Assembly: GCF_037975245.1 (NCBI RefSeq)
Contig: NC_092576.1
Coordinates: 12,949,111 to 13,013,110, forward strand
DNA length: 64,000 nt
Source: Apostichopus japonicus
Taxonomy: Eukaryota; Echinodermata; Holothuroidea; Aspidochirotida; Stichopodidae
Direction of reading: 5' to 3'
Below the pieces are notes generated by a model. That model did not search any database. It saw only the letters and a program-made list of their open reading frames with translations, and was not told the DNA's origin. The position numbers were made by a program, and so were the translations under genes. How positions within the stretch are numbered: the stretch's first letter is position 1; each line of letters starts with the position of its first letter. Shown one piece after another: positions 22,993-35,462 of this stretch.

Positions 22993-23998
22993 TTATTTGT
23001 ATAGCTGTTTATATTTCTCTAGAATTTTCTTCTGTTGATAAAATATTTCTTTTGCTCTTTGATAAAGGAGAATATCAAATTGAAGTAAATTCATAATCTC
23101 CTCGTCCTCCATAAGTTGTCGTTTTGCGTCTTCCTTGAGTGTTTTCTGATTCATGTGAGTTGTATTATCGTATATGCCTTTCATTACGTGTAAACCGGGA
23201 CACGTTTTCGTAAATGGTAATCCGTAAACCTCCTCTAATATTTCATAAGTAGTTTCCAGGTCCTCCATTATACCAATGACAGAAAAATGCCTATCCATGT
23301 TATCAATGATGCTCTGTAGAAACCCGTCGACGAGGCGCCATCCGCTTGCAATAGAACTTCTTTGCTGTTTGCAAATCTCTTGCGAATTTCCTCTCTCCTC
23401 AAACAGCCATTCGTTTGCAAATCCGTGCAATGTCACTGACCCTACTAGCTTCATCCACTCTGTTATATTATTATTGAGAGCTTTAGCGTATCCACTGTAT
23501 GTTTTTCCCTTTCTTGACGCTATCTGTCGATTAAAGAAGTAATGAGACACTGCCCTATCTAATGGATCTCTGAAGACTGCAAAATTAGAGCAGTTTCTCT
23601 TGGTAATTTTTTCATGAATAAAATCACATAACCCTAGCGTACCATGTCCTCTTATGATCGGGTGACGAATAGACAAATTACTAAAGTACGAACTTCTCTC
23701 AACCATTTCTAGTTTGGCTTTACAATTTGAATTTCCGTGAAACGTCGGAGGCAATTTTGCTTGTTTGATCATATTCATCATGCAATGCGCAACGGTAGAT
23801 CCTCCAGCTTTTTGAATGTGCCAGAAGTTTATAATGGATTGGTTGAAATCTCTTTGCCTGCTCTCATGTAAGAAATAATTTGGTAACTTGTTACATGTAT
23901 TTAACTTGCTGTGTACAACGTGGCATTCTTCCCTCGGTGTGACGTCTTTCAAGGAAGCGGATTTCGTCATATTTACAGCTGCTGATTCGTTCAATAAT
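22993..23998 (-). CDS. ST2 carbohydrate sulfotransferase, catalytic exon
   Basis: Second exon of ST2; exon 1 is at 27474-27616. The acceptor TTTTTTTACCCGTACAG is cut after 23999; the first base A completes AGA with AG from exon 1. It encodes 334 residues to TAA at 22993-22995; full protein 382 aa. HIQKAGGSTV is at ~108-117 and FRDPLDRAVS at ~190-199, the two PAPS-binding motifs, with RGHGTLGLCDFI between. The C-terminus (LLQFDILLYQRAKEIFYQQK) is nearly identical in all three paralogues. Differences from ST3 cluster at ~209-257 and include a two-codon deletion (SSIAS-GWRLV against SSIVDANGWRLV). AATAAA on this strand lies at 22925-22930. The frame can be read on upstream through the acceptor to an ATG at 24075, but that part is best explained as polypyrimidine tract. 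Confidence 0.87.
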
Positions 23999-24390
23999 CT
24001 GTACGGGTAAAAAAACAAAAAAACAACGACTACACTTAACCCGAATGATCTATTAATCACAAAAGGATTTCTCATAGATATTTATCTATCGTGGTGGAAT
24101 AATAAGGACATCACACTCGTTTTTGTTAGCGTTCTATTTTATTACAATCTATCTTCATCCAAATTGACTTAAAGTTGCTCTTTTTATAATCAATTTTACG
24201 GGATTTTTGTTGTTGTAAAATGGAACATTATAATGAAGTGTTTTAGTGAAGGCCATGACAAACCTTTAATCACAACATTTCAGCACTGGCAAGATACAGA
24301 TGTAAACGTTCTAAATCAAATCTACAGTATGAAATGTGTATCCCCAAAAGGAAATGAGAGCTATGTTGAAGAATTAAGCATGGATACTCT

Positions 24391-24702
24391 CAGGCGCGTA
24401 ACCAAGGGGGGGGGGGGGCTGAAAGGGATACCGCTCCCTCCCCCCTTGAGCATATTTTTTTGTATGTTTTTATGATATCGCTAGTAAATTCAAAATAGAA
24501 AAGGCTTAGATGCAACTTACAAGGCCTGGGAAGTGCCATTTCCAGCGATCTGGGAGGCATTTTCTGCCACAATTTTCTTGTACGCTTCGCGCCAAACATC
24601 ATGGTGGCGCTACGCTTAGATAGTTTTCATACCGAATCTACGGCTCTGATAGTTTGCCTACAGGTTCGCCCCTCTCTTGGCAAATTTCTCGCTACACACC
24701 TG
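24391..24702. mobile_element. hAT-type MITE (CAGGCGCGTAgCC family), only in unit A
   Basis: Ends CAGGCGCGTAACCA.. and ..CGCTACACACCTG; flanks GATACTCT/GATACACA resemble an 8-bp duplication. Unit B shows the empty site. Related copies are at 41095, 47153 and 49680. Confidence 0.7.
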
Positions 24703-25627
24703 GATACACACAAGATGAGTGACCCTGATTATAATTCACAGGTTGACATTGCAACGGTCATACCTGCTTTGTCACAAGGTTTTCTAGTCGTAATGCGTTA
24801 GGTTGACATGTAATATCGATGTTTGAATTGTCGAATGAGAACTTGATAACCTGATAGTTGTGTTCCCTATAAGCGTCCTCTGCCGTGGAAGCAGTTATTG
24901 TATTCATTGATATATTTCAAAGTTATATGTGTTTTTGATTGTTTCACATTTCAAGACATGTTAAATGTGTATATAATATTATCAACATTTACTAATTTAA
25001 TACTACCACGTACATGTTCCTTTGACTATGTTATATCCTACTTGTTGAATGATTTTATGCTAACATTGGTAAGCAGTGCAGATCCTTACGAGTTTAGTAA
25101 TAACAACCTTTTTTTTTGGGGGGGGGGGGAATGACTGTCTGCCGGTGCGGGCCAAAGGCTTTGAGTGGCCTACAGCGTGTCTGTATGCTGCCGTGCTGGG
25201 CGAATCTAACAGTTATAGTAAATTCTATATAGTTTGCGATCCGTGTCATAGTCATTGCTGACTGTGCAATCCGCGGTCCCCCTAACAATTTAGCAACGTC
25301 TGTGAGTCTGTATACATATTTTTCCCTTTCGGAAAACCAAAAATGGATATTGGTCTTAACAAAATCTCAGATTCCGTAATCTCTGAAATTCGTCACTATT
25401 GCCAACCTCCAAGCAATTTGATTTAACTTGTTAGGCCTGTAGGATAATGTGATTCATTTCAACACTAACCGTAATACTAATTTAAAATTAAACATATTTA
25501 CCAAATATAGATATAGCAATAGTATTTCAATGTACAATCCGTGGTTCTACTTGAAAAATATTTCGTTATGTCTGGTTGCACTTTAACAATATGTTAGTTA
25601 AAATTCTGCATAGTTGGAGCAACCTTT

Positions 25628-25664
25628 ATATATATATATACTCACAAACACAAACACCCGCACT

Positions 25665-25711
<47 letters not shown>

Positions 25712-25771
25712 TCACAAACACACACACACACCCGCACTATATATATATATATATATGAACTATGTGTGTTG

Positions 25772-25868
<97 letters not shown>

Positions 25869-25898
25869 CACATATATATATACACATATATATATACA
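25628..25898. repeat. (TA)n with CACACA/ACATAT interruptions
   Basis: Long TA tracts with ACTCACAAACACACACACAC blocks. Unit B has the corresponding TA tract at 34115. Both strands read open as I/Y-rich peptides without meaning. Confidence 0.95.
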
Positions 25899-26091
25899 CT
25901 GCCTACATGTCAGTTAACAAAGACAAAAATTAAAACGAGAGGCCAAACAGAACATTTGTTACGATATATCTGTGAAATAAACATATCGACGAATAAAACC
26001 CGAGAGATGTAATGCTATTAAGTATATGAAGCTGCCATGCCTTGAATTCTTGTCCATGATTTATTCTGTCAATGGTGTAAATAACGAACAC

Positions 26092-26092
26092 A

Positions 26093-26152
<60 letters not shown>
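26092..26152. repeat. (TA)n microsatellite
   Basis: Uninterrupted TA dinucleotides, about 30 copies. Confidence 0.95.
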
Positions 26153-26155
<3 letters not shown>

Positions 26156-26461
26156 ATACTACATTGTATCACAAGTGATCTGTATGTAAGTATAAAGATA
26201 AAATTTCGTAGTCTTAAGGTGGACAACACTATATATGGACCAAACTCTATGTGGATTCTTTGTATTTGGGGAGTAGTTGGTTACTTTTGATTCTGCTTGA
26301 AAATCATAATATGCCGATGATTTTTTAAAACAGTCTAGAATGGAGGTTATGTTATAATTATGAGGATATTAATTAGGTGGCTGTTCTTTCCCGGATAACT
26401 TACATCTACCCTTTTTATACCTTACATTATCGATTTATATATTTTTATATCATGTTTGTAT

Positions 26462-26548
26462 GTATTTTACTGTAAAGCGCCTTAGAGCAATTTCTGATTG
26501 GATAAGGCGCAATAGAAATTTTATGTAATAATAAATAATAAATAAATC
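26462..26548 (+). mobile_element. SINE 3' end
   Basis: GTAAAGCGCCTTAGAGCAAT..GGATAAGGCGCAATAGAAAT followed by AATAATAAATAA. This is the same type of GCGC(C/T)TT..GGCGC 3' stem found at the ends of the elements at 40719 and 44290. Unit B has it at 34309. Confidence 0.6.
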
Positions 26549-26988
26549 TAACCTAGGACAATATTGGAAAAAAAATTAACCTGTTAAAAAAATTGTATTG
26601 GCCGTCTGCGATACAACTATAGTATTATTGACATTAATTAACAACTGCTTTTGGAAGAAAAATTCATATTGTCGTGAGTCACATGTAAAATATATATTTT
26701 TTTTAAATCACGATATTTTCTTCATAAACCAAATAGAGTATAGTTAATCTAATGAGCTGAACTTTAAATTTTAAATAACAAGTTACATATCATCTTCATA
26801 CGATACAATTATTCCCGATATTCTCAATGTTTTCTTTCTTTTTCCTCTTCATTTCGATACCTTTTTTAGAAAAGGTTAAAAATATGTAAAATAAAACTAA
26901 GAAGAGTAAGTAGGTAGAAATATATGCCCTTTCTGTAATAATATTGGTCAGGTTGTTAGCACTGCTACCGCAAAGATTACCTTTTCAA

Positions 26989-27375
26989 CAGTGGCGGAGC
27001 TACTAGGGGTATTGGTCAGGGGGCGAGAATGGTCTGTAGCCTGGGCGCTTTCGACACTATCTAAGCGGAGCGCCACCTCAGGTTGGCGAGGAATAAAGAT
27101 ACTCCCTATAGATCGCCGGAAATGACCCTTTCCGGGCCTTGCTAATTTGCATATAAACGAAGAATAAATAGGTGTCATCGCCATTTTGTCAGAAAATTAC
27201 ACCAACAAAATGTGACAAATGTCAATAGGTATTTGAGAGCGCAATAAAAAAGTCAATAATCGCGAATAAGTCAAAAGTGGTAAAAAGCTGAAAAGGGCGC
27301 CAGCAGTCCATTTGAGTCCGTCAATTGGGGGGGGGGGCATCCGCCCCCTCTGACTGCATGGACGCTCCGCCACTG
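26989..27375. mobile_element. hAT-type MITE (CAGTGGCGGAGC), unit A copy
   Basis: Ends CAGTGGCGGAGCTA and GACGCTCCGCCACTG; perfect 8-bp duplication CTTTTCAA at 26981-26988 and 27376-27383. The same element with the same duplication lies in unit B (34823), so it inserted before the segment doubled. Confidence 0.9.
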
Positions 27376-27473
27376 CTTTTCAATGCTTATCCCTCTATAT
27401 TAAAAGGAGACAGACAAAACCGTGCATGAAGACTTTCTGATCAGAGACGGTTGTCGTATGTCTTTAACTTTAC

Positions 27474-27616
27474 CTGTAAGACAGAGATAAACCTGCATGT
27501 CTGGCTTGATGTCTTCCGAATATTTGGTCCAAACGTAAATTACACCCAATCCACAGAATCAAGCATATAAAGGACACCACAATTGCGAATCGTCGACACC
27601 ATGTTTTGATATACAT
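27474..27616 (-). CDS. ST2 sulfotransferase, membrane-anchor exon
   Basis: First coding exon of ST2. ATG at 27616 in a good context (AAACCATG) opens MYIKTWCRRFAIVVSFICLI.., a basic tail and a single membrane span (~10-25), then LRLDQIFGRHQARHAG. The donor AG|GTAAAG at 27473 leaves phase 2, matching the acceptor at 23999. The intron is 3.5 kb and holds the hAT MITEs and TA repeats. The exon has exactly the length and phase of the ST1 and ST3 anchor exons. Confidence 0.8.
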
Positions 27617-28286
27617 GGTTTCTATACTGCTACAAATTCCGTAAGATACTGGGTGAGAAAATGTTAGGAAAAGTTATTAACAGTGTTGAAGCCTTCGTCA
27701 CATAAAAACAAGCGTGGATATAGTCACTGACTAATATATAGAATCAATACTCGCTTGCACGTATAGTATATAACTGTATACTACAGAATCAAACGCGCAT
27801 GAACAGAACGTATTAAAGTTGTTTCCATACTATGGTATGGTGCAACCAGTCAAGCGTGTAATGTTAGATATAAACTTACAATATATCTGTTCAATATATT
27901 CAATAAATCAACAATGGACCTACACTGATTCGCATTATCAGTACGCTAGATCACTGAAGGTTTATGCGGTTCTTTCTGTATTAACTCTTGAACTGAACTT
28001 GTTGTTACCTGTATAACCATTACGCACAGTTGCTTCTTGCTTTTAGTTATTAGGTGTTAAAGTAAACACTCTTCTTCCAATAGCTCTATTATGTATATGT
28101 TTCGTACCACAATCAATTGCTCCATTGACCTACACACTATATTGATCACTTTCCAAACAACGTGTCATACCCTACCATATGATATAGCTAGTGGCTTGGG
28201 CTATCACAGCACATTCAACTTTGGCCACCATGACCGTTTAGATTGGGAGATAGAAGAGGTCAAAGGTTAGCATAGTGCTCCCCAAC

Positions 28287-28725
28287 CAGGGGCGTATCCA
28301 GGGGGCGCAACAGGCGCGCCCCCCCCCTATTGGCCGTCACCCAAAAAAAAAAGTTTAGCCAAAAAAAAAAAAAATTGATGACGACCTTTATGTGAGATGT
28401 CGGTGATCGCTCAACCCCCCCCCCCCTCCCCCCTCCCGTACGCTTTATTTTTTGTGTGCCAAAAAAAGGTTCTGGCGAAGTTCGGCGGCATAATAGTTTT
28501 AGAAACATAGATGGTAATTGTGTTTGTATTATCGCGTAGCACAGGGCGTGTATAAGGCCTCTGGGCTGCCTGAGGGAAGCCCATAATAGCTCCGTGCATA
28601 ACACGTGAGGTTACTCTATCGAGGCAAAAATTTTCCACCCCTCCCCTTAGACCCATCCCCCAGGCCGGCGATCATTCATGCCTGACGCCCCCCCCCCCTT
28701 GTGGAAAATCCTGGATACGCCCCTG
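28287..28725. mobile_element. TIR element, only in unit A
   Basis: Ends CAGGGGCGTATCCAGG and CCTGGATACGCCCCTG are perfect inverted repeats. CCAAC occurs on both sides; unit B keeps the empty site GCTCCCCAACCCATCTG. The apparent duplication of 5 bp does not fit hAT (8 bp). The frames inside are low-complexity. Confidence 0.75.
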
Positions 28726-29200
28726 CCAACCCATCTGCATGACATCTCTCACTGCGGTATCTTCATGTTTCACCCAGATTTTCGCCAAAACGCCCAAAAA
28801 TAACAACAGTAATAAATTAATTAATAAAAATGTGACAACAGTTACAGTATATGTTGCAACCAGAACTTTCTCACAAGAAAGTTAGGGGCGAGGAAGGGGG
28901 ATGTTCAACATTAAAGCAACTTTCCCCGAACATCCTCTTCTATCGAGTAATTTAGAGGTAATGTGAACAAAAGTAGTCTATGATTTTATGCGTTCATCCA
29001 ATACACTACCTACTGCAGGTATGAGCTACACAGACACTTAATGTCTTAAATTCCACAGGGTTAACACAAAACAAGGGATACCCGTACAATACTCAGGATC
29101 TAAAACAATACAATGTAATAACATACGTAACGCAAGGTTAGCTCATAAACAGTACTCATATTTTGGGGGTCATGTAATACAAACATAAATATGTAATATT

Positions 29201-30920
29201 TGATTTGATTTTCCACAGGTAATAAATATATACATATAAAAAGCCAATTCAGGCTTAACAATGTAAAGAAAAGAAAGAAAGAAAACAGTTTTCGCCACAG
29301 TGTTTGCAATATTTGATATAAGTTCACACCAAGTAAGTTTACTATCAATATATACTCCTAAAAACTTAATACTATGTACATGCTTGATAGGCTTACCATC
29401 CATTAAAATGTCTTTTTTTTTTCAAGAAAAAGATTTACTTTTATTGAAAAAAAAACGTAGCTGGTTTTATCAAGATTAAGAAGTGATAGCTTATTAGTTG
29501 CAAACCAGTCGTCAAATTGATTCAACTCCATGGATACTTTGTCATGTAAAGTATTCAAATTATTGGATTCGAAAAATATACTAGTGTCATCTGCAAATAA
29601 AATAGTTTCTGCAATATTAGAGATATGACAGATGTCATTGATATATATAATGAAAAGAAGTGGTCCTAATATTGAACCACGAGGAACACCACAGCGGATT
29701 TCAGCATAGTCAGACATGGTGTTCTTATACGAAGTATACTGTTAAACGTGTCGATAAGTAGCTGTCCATCCAGTTAAGGGTTGGTCCTCTAATACCGTAG
29801 AATGATAACTTGTTTAGGAGAATACGATGGTCAATGGTATCAGATGCTTTTGATAGGTCTAAGAATTTACCAATACATTCTTATCAAGGCTATCGTATAA
29901 TTTATCAATGGCATCTGTCAGGGCAAGCTCAGTTGAGTGACCAGGGCGGAATCCATATTGTTCCTTGCAAAGTATGTCATTAGCATCGAGAAAATTGATT
30001 ATTCTGTTGGACATGAGACGTTCGAGAATTTTGGAAAAACATGATAGAATAGAGATTGGTCGGTAGTTATCGTAGATATTGGATTCTCCTTTCTTAAAAA
30101 TGGGTAAGACCTTAGCAACCTTCAGCTTGTCCGGGAATACCCCAGTGGTGAACGATATGTTACTGATATGAGTAAGAGGGGTGACAATGAAAGCCAGGTA
30201 ATACCTGCTTAACAATATCTGGCCTGAAATCATCATACCCAGCTGCTTTCTTTGGCTTTAAGCAATGATTCGATACACGTAAAAGTTCCTCCTCCCTGAC
30301 AGGGTAGGTGAAAATATAGTTTCGCGTACTATTATTGCTATACATATGGTTGTTTGATTTTGCGGTATGATTGATTTTGCTGGCAAGTGAGGGTCCAAGG
30401 TTAATGAAGAAATCGTTAAAGCCGTTTGCAATTTCTTGATCGTCGCTGGTTTCGTGATCGCCGTCTTTGAAAACAGATGGGTACGATGATTTCTTACGGT
30501 CTCACTCTAGAACCTCATTGATTACGCCCCAGGTATCATTTACATTATTGTTACTATCTTTGAATTTGTTATAAAAATATAACCTTTAAGAAAATCTTAT
30601 TATGTGGTTTAACTTGTTTCGGTAAGCAACATAAATTTCTTTATTGCTATTTGTAGTAGCTTTTGAGTAAAGTCTGTAGGGATGGTTTTTTCTTTTAATA
30701 GATATTAGTATACCCTTAGTAATCCATGGATGTTTTCTCTTGCGCCTATTTCCTTTAGTTATTAATAGAATAAGAAAACACTTATTATAAGCAAGTTAAA
30801 TTAAAAGTGTTCAAAAAATGAGTTGTATGCTGAATTAGCATCAACTTTAGTTAACACCTCATTCCATGTTTCCTTCTCAATGTCGTCGATAAATTCTGAT
30901 ATGTTGTGTCTGTTAAAATT
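29201..30920 (-). mobile_element. Truncated, broken CR1/L2/Jockey-like LINE
   Basis: On the minus strand, fragments of a reverse transcriptase follow in order: the region before the fingers (WGVINEVLE, DFFINLG), FKKG..NYRPISILSCFSKILE, QYGFRPGHSTE, then GVPRGSILGPLLFIIYINDI, FADDTSIF and FLGVYIDSKLTW. Frame changes and stops break it, and the 3' part after ..PELAFY is missing; the copy ends in AAATCAAATCA. It sits in unit B only, where unit A has ..AAACATAAATCTG uninterrupted. Confidence 0.85.
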
Positions 30921-31099
30921 TGCCAGAGTTGAGTGATTCCAAGATGTGAAACTATTTAATCTGAAACAACTACGGTAAAAGTCGTGGATATCTTTTCTCT
31001 TTCGTTTCCGTACTAATTGTTTAACACTTCCTTAGACTTGCGTTATATTTACATTTATGTCAGTAACTATCTACTGTTTAAACTGTATATTGAGGAGTA

Positions 31100-31494
31100 A
31101 CAATGAAATGAAATGAAATGGAATGGAATGGAATGGAATGCAACGAAACGAAACGAAACGAAATGCAACGCAATGCAACGCGATGAAACGCGATGCAACG
31201 CAACGCAACGCAACGCAATGCAACGCAACGCAGTGAAGTGAAGTGAAGTGAAGTGAAGTAAAGTAAAGTAAAGTAAAGTAAAGTAAAGTAAAGTAAAGTA
31301 AAGTAAAGTAAAGTGAAGTGAAGTAAAGTAAAGTAAAGTAAAGTAAAGTAAAGTAAGTAAAGTGAAGTGAAGTGAAGTGAAGTGAAGTAAAGTAAAGTAA
31401 AGTAATGTAAAGTAAAGTAAAGTAAAGTGAAGTGAAGTGAAGTGAAGTGAAGTGAAGTGAAGTGGAGTGAAGTGAAGTGAAGTGAAGTGAAATG
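31100..31494. repeat. Pentanucleotide satellite, unit B copy
   Basis: Same block order as 22180-22827 but about 250 bases shorter. It has lost the GGGAT block, and one GTAA and one GTAAT unit break the phase (around 31354 and 31405). Confidence 0.93.
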
Positions 31495-31658
31495 TAAAGA
31501 GTACACATGTTGCTGTCGCGCTGAACAAAAGTAAAAATATCTTTAACATCTTATCACTTCACAGTTAAGTGTGATAGAGACATGGAACTATTTATTCTAA
31601 CATAACGCTTATGATATCTTCAGGCAAACTGATTCCTTCTTCTTCTTCGTGTTCGTAC

Positions 31659-32670
31659 TTAATTGTATAGCTGTTTATATTTCTCTAGAATTTTCTTCTG
31701 TTGATAAAATATTTCTTTTGCTCTTTGATAAAGGAGAATATCAAATTGAAGAAAATTCATAATTTCCTCGTCCTCCATAAGTTGTCGTTTTGCGTCTTCC
31801 TTGAGTGTTTTCTGATTCATGTGAGTTGTATTATCGTATATGCCTTTCATTACGTGTAAACCGGGACACGTTTTCGTAAATGGTAATTCGTAAACAAACT
31901 CTAATATTTCATAAGTAGTTTCCAGGTCCTCCATTATACCAATGACAGAAAAATGCCTATCCATGTTATCAATGATGCTCTGTAAAAACCCGTCGACGAG
32001 GCGCCATCCATTTGCGTCTACTATAGAACTTCTTTGGTTTTTGCAAATCTCTTTCGAATTTGCTTTCTCCTCATATATCCATTCGTTTGCAAATCCGTGC
32101 AATGTCACTGACCCTACTAGCTTCATCCACTCTGTTATATTATGTCTGAGAGCTTTAGCGTATCCACTGTTTGTGTATCTCTTTCTTGATGCTATCTGTC
32201 GATTAAAGAAGTAATTAGACACTGCCCTATCTAATGGATCTCTGAAGACTGCAAAATTAGAGCAGTTCCTCTTGGTAATTTTTTCATGAATAAAATCACA
32301 TAACCCTAGCGTACCATGTCCTCTTATGATCGGGTGACGAATAGACAAATTACTAAAGTACGAACTTCTGTCAACCATTTCTCGTTTGCCTTTACAATTT
32401 GAACCTCCGTGAAACGTCGGAGGCAATTTTAATTGTTTGATCATATTCATCATGCAATGCGCAACGGTAGATCCTCCAGCTTTTTGAATATGCCAAAAGT
32501 TTATGATGGATTGGTTGAAATCTCTTCGCCTGCTCTCATGTAAGAAATAATTTGGTAACTTGTTACATGTATTTAACTTGCTGTGTACTACGTGGCATTC
32601 TTCCCTCACTGTGACGTCTTTCAAGGAAGCGGATTTCGTCATATTTACAGCTGCTGATTCGTTCAATAAT
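31659..32670 (-). CDS. ST3 carbohydrate sulfotransferase, catalytic exon
   Basis: Second exon of ST3; exon 1 is at 35320-35462. The acceptor (TTTTTTTACCCGTACAG, cut after 32671) is the same as in ST2, with one T fewer in the tract. Phase 2 is kept. It encodes 336 residues to TAA at 31659-31661; full protein 384 aa. PAPS motifs HIQKAGGSTV (~108-117) and FRDPLDRAVS (~190-199) are intact. It keeps the two residues deleted in ST2 (VDANGW). AATAAA on this strand is at 31591-31596. As in ST2 the reaction is sulfate transfer from PAPS to a glycan in the Golgi; substrate unknown. Confidence 0.87.
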
Positions 32671-33002
32671 CTGTACGGGTAAAAAAACAAAAAACAACGA
32701 CTACACTTAACCCGAATGATCTATTAATCACAAAAGGATTTCTCATAGATATTTATCTACCGTGGTGGAATAATAAAGACATCACACTCGTCTTTGTTAG
32801 CGTTTTATTTTATTACCATCTATCTTCATCCAAATTGACTTAAAGTTGCTCTTTTTACAATCATTTTTACGTGAGATATTTTTGTTTGTTTTGTGTAAAT
32901 GGAGCATTATAAGGAAGTGATTTGTTGCAGGCCATGCAAAACTTTTAATCACAAAATTTCAGCACGGGCATGATACAGATGTAACGTTCTGAATCAAATC
33001 TG

Positions 33003-33181
33003 CAATTTTTATTTTTCTCTACTCTTAATTGTTACCGGTACATTCTTTCATAATTGTTATTTGTTATTTTTTGGTCGCTAGCTTGATAAACTACTATTGT
33101 TTTTCTAGTGTCCTGTTTATACTTTACCACTTTGTTCTATTGTTCTTATGTATAGCAAATAATTAAAATGAAATGAAATGT
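33003..33181 (+). mobile_element. LINE 3'-tail fragment, only in unit B
   Basis: An AT-rich segment ending AATTAAAATGAAATGAAATG interrupts sequence that is continuous in unit A (CTACAGTATGAAATGTGTATC). A short pentamer tail and the empty allele in unit A argue for a 5'-truncated LINE insertion. Confidence 0.55.
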
Positions 33182-34114
33182 GCATCCCCAATAGGAAATG
33201 GGAGCGCTGTTGAAGAAATTAGCATGGATACATTCTAGATGAATGACCCTGATTCATTCACAGGTTGACATTGCAACGGTCATACCTGCTTTGTCACAGG
33301 GTTTTCTACTCGTAATACGTTAGGTTGACGTGTAATATCTAATTTTGAGTTGTCGAATGAGAACTTTATTACCTGATAGTTGTGTTCCCTATATACGTCT
33401 TTTGCCGTGGAAGCAGTTATTTTATTCATTGATATATGTTTTTGATTGTTTCACATTTCAAGACATGTGAAATGTGTATATAACATTATCAACATTTACT
33501 AATTTAATACTACCACGTACATGTTCCTTTGACTATGTTATATCCTAATTGTTGAATGATGTTATGCTAACATTGGTCAACAGTGCAGATCCTTACGAGT
33601 TTAGTAATAACAACTTTTGGTGTAAAATGACCGTCTGCCAGCGCGGGCCAAAGGCTTTGAGTGGCCTACAGCGTTTCTGTATGCTGCGGTGCTGGGCGAA
33701 TCTAACAGTTATAGTAAATTCTATATAGTTTGCGATCCGCGTCATAGTCATTGCTAACTTTGCAATTCGCGGTCCCCCTAACAATTTAGCAACGTCTGTG
33801 AGTCTATATAGTTTTCCCTTTCGGAAAACCAAAAAGGGATATTAGTCTTAACAAAATCTCAGATTCCGTTTAGCTCTGAAATTCGTCAGTTTTACCAACC
33901 TCCAAGCAATTTGATTTAACTTGTTAGGCCTGTAGGATAATGTGATTCATTTCAACGCTTAACCGTTATACTAATTTACAAGTCAACATATTTACCGAAT
34001 ATAAATATAGCAATAGTATTTCAATGTACAATACGTGGATCTACTTGAAAAATACTTCGTTATGTCTGGTTGCACTTTAACAATATGTTAGTTAAAATTC
34101 TGCATAGTTGGAAC

Positions 34115-34308
<194 letters not shown>

Positions 34309-34822
34309 GAGCAATTTCTGGTTGGATAAGGCGCTATAGAAATTTTGTATAATAATAAATAAATCTAACCTAGGACAATATTGGAAAAAAAAATTACCTG
34401 TGAAAACAATTGTATTGGCCGTCTGCGATGCATCTAGTATTAGTTACATTAATTAACAATTCATTTTGAAAGAAAAATTCGTAATGTCGCGAGTCTATTT
34501 ATAATCATATGTAAAGTATATTTTAAAAAATCACGATATTTTCTTCATAAACCAAATAGAGTTAAACTAAAAAATCTAATGAGCTGAACTTTGTCAACTA
34601 AGTTTAAATAACATGATACCTCAAGTCATCTTAGTACGATACAATTATTCCCGATATTCTCAATGTTTTTTTTTTTCTTTTTCCTCTTGATTTCGATACC
34701 TTTTTTAGAAAAGGTTAAAAATATGTAAAACTAAGAAGAGTAAATAGGTAGAAAAATATGCCCTTTCTGTAATAATATTGGTCAGGTTGTTAGCACTGCT
34801 ACTGCAAAGATTACCTTTTCAA

Positions 34823-35221
34823 CAGTGGCGGAGCTAGGGGTATTGGTCAGGGGGCGAGAATGATCTGTAGGGGCGCTTTCGACACTATCTAAGCGGAGCG
34901 CCACCTCAGGTTGGCGCGGAATAAAGATACTCCCTAGATCGCCGGAAATGACCCTTTCCGGGCCTTGCTAATTTGCATATAAACGAAGAATAAATAGGTG
35001 TCATCGCCATTTTGTCAGAAAATTACACCAACAAAATGTGACAAATGTTAATAGGTATTTGAGAGCGCAATAAAAAAGTCAATAATCGCGAATATGTAAA
35101 AAGTGGTAAAAAGCTGAAAAGGGCTCCAGCAGTCCATTTGAGTCCGTCAGGGTGGGGGGGGGGGGTGGGGGGGGGGGGTGGGGCATCCGCCCCCTCTGAC
35201 TGCATGGACGCTCCGCCACTG
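34823..35221. mobile_element. hAT-type MITE (CAGTGGCGGAGC), unit B copy
   Basis: Same element and same 8-bp duplication CTTTTCAA as 26989-27375; its central G-run has grown (..GGGTGGGGGGGGGGGGTGGGG). Confidence 0.9.
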
Positions 35222-35319
35222 CTTTTCAATGCTTATCCCTCTATATTAAGCGGAGACATACAAGACCGTGCATGAAGACTTTCTGATCAGAGACGGTTGT
35301 CGTATGTCATTAACTTTAC

Positions 35320-35462
35320 CTGTAAGACAGAGATAAACCTGCATGTCTGGCTTGATGTCTTCCGAATATTTGGTCCAAACGTAAATTACACCCAATCCAC
35401 AGAATCAAGCATATAAAGGACACCACAATTGCGAATCGTCGACACCATGTTTTGATATGCAT
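35320..35462 (-). CDS. ST3 sulfotransferase, membrane-anchor exon
   Basis: First coding exon of ST3, beginning MHIKTWCRRFAIVVSFICLI; only the second residue differs from the ST2 exon in this stretch. Donor AG|GTAAAG at 35319, phase 2. Upstream on this strand is GATTCTGTATATATTAGTCA, shared in part with ST1 and ST2, which could be a TATA-type promoter element. Confidence 0.8.

Larger units (their letters stand above)
21607..28815. repeat. Tandem segmental duplication, unit A (~7.2 kb)
   Basis: Unit A and unit B (28820-36236) align end to end: AAATATGTGACAACAGTTAC.., pentamer satellite, ST catalytic exon, TA repeats, hAT MITE at 26989, anchor exon, and GTGCTCCCCAACC..CCCAGATTTTCGCC. Unit A alone has the MITE at 24391 and the TIR element at 28287; unit B alone has the LINE at 29201 and a LINE tail at 33005. 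Confidence 0.85.
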
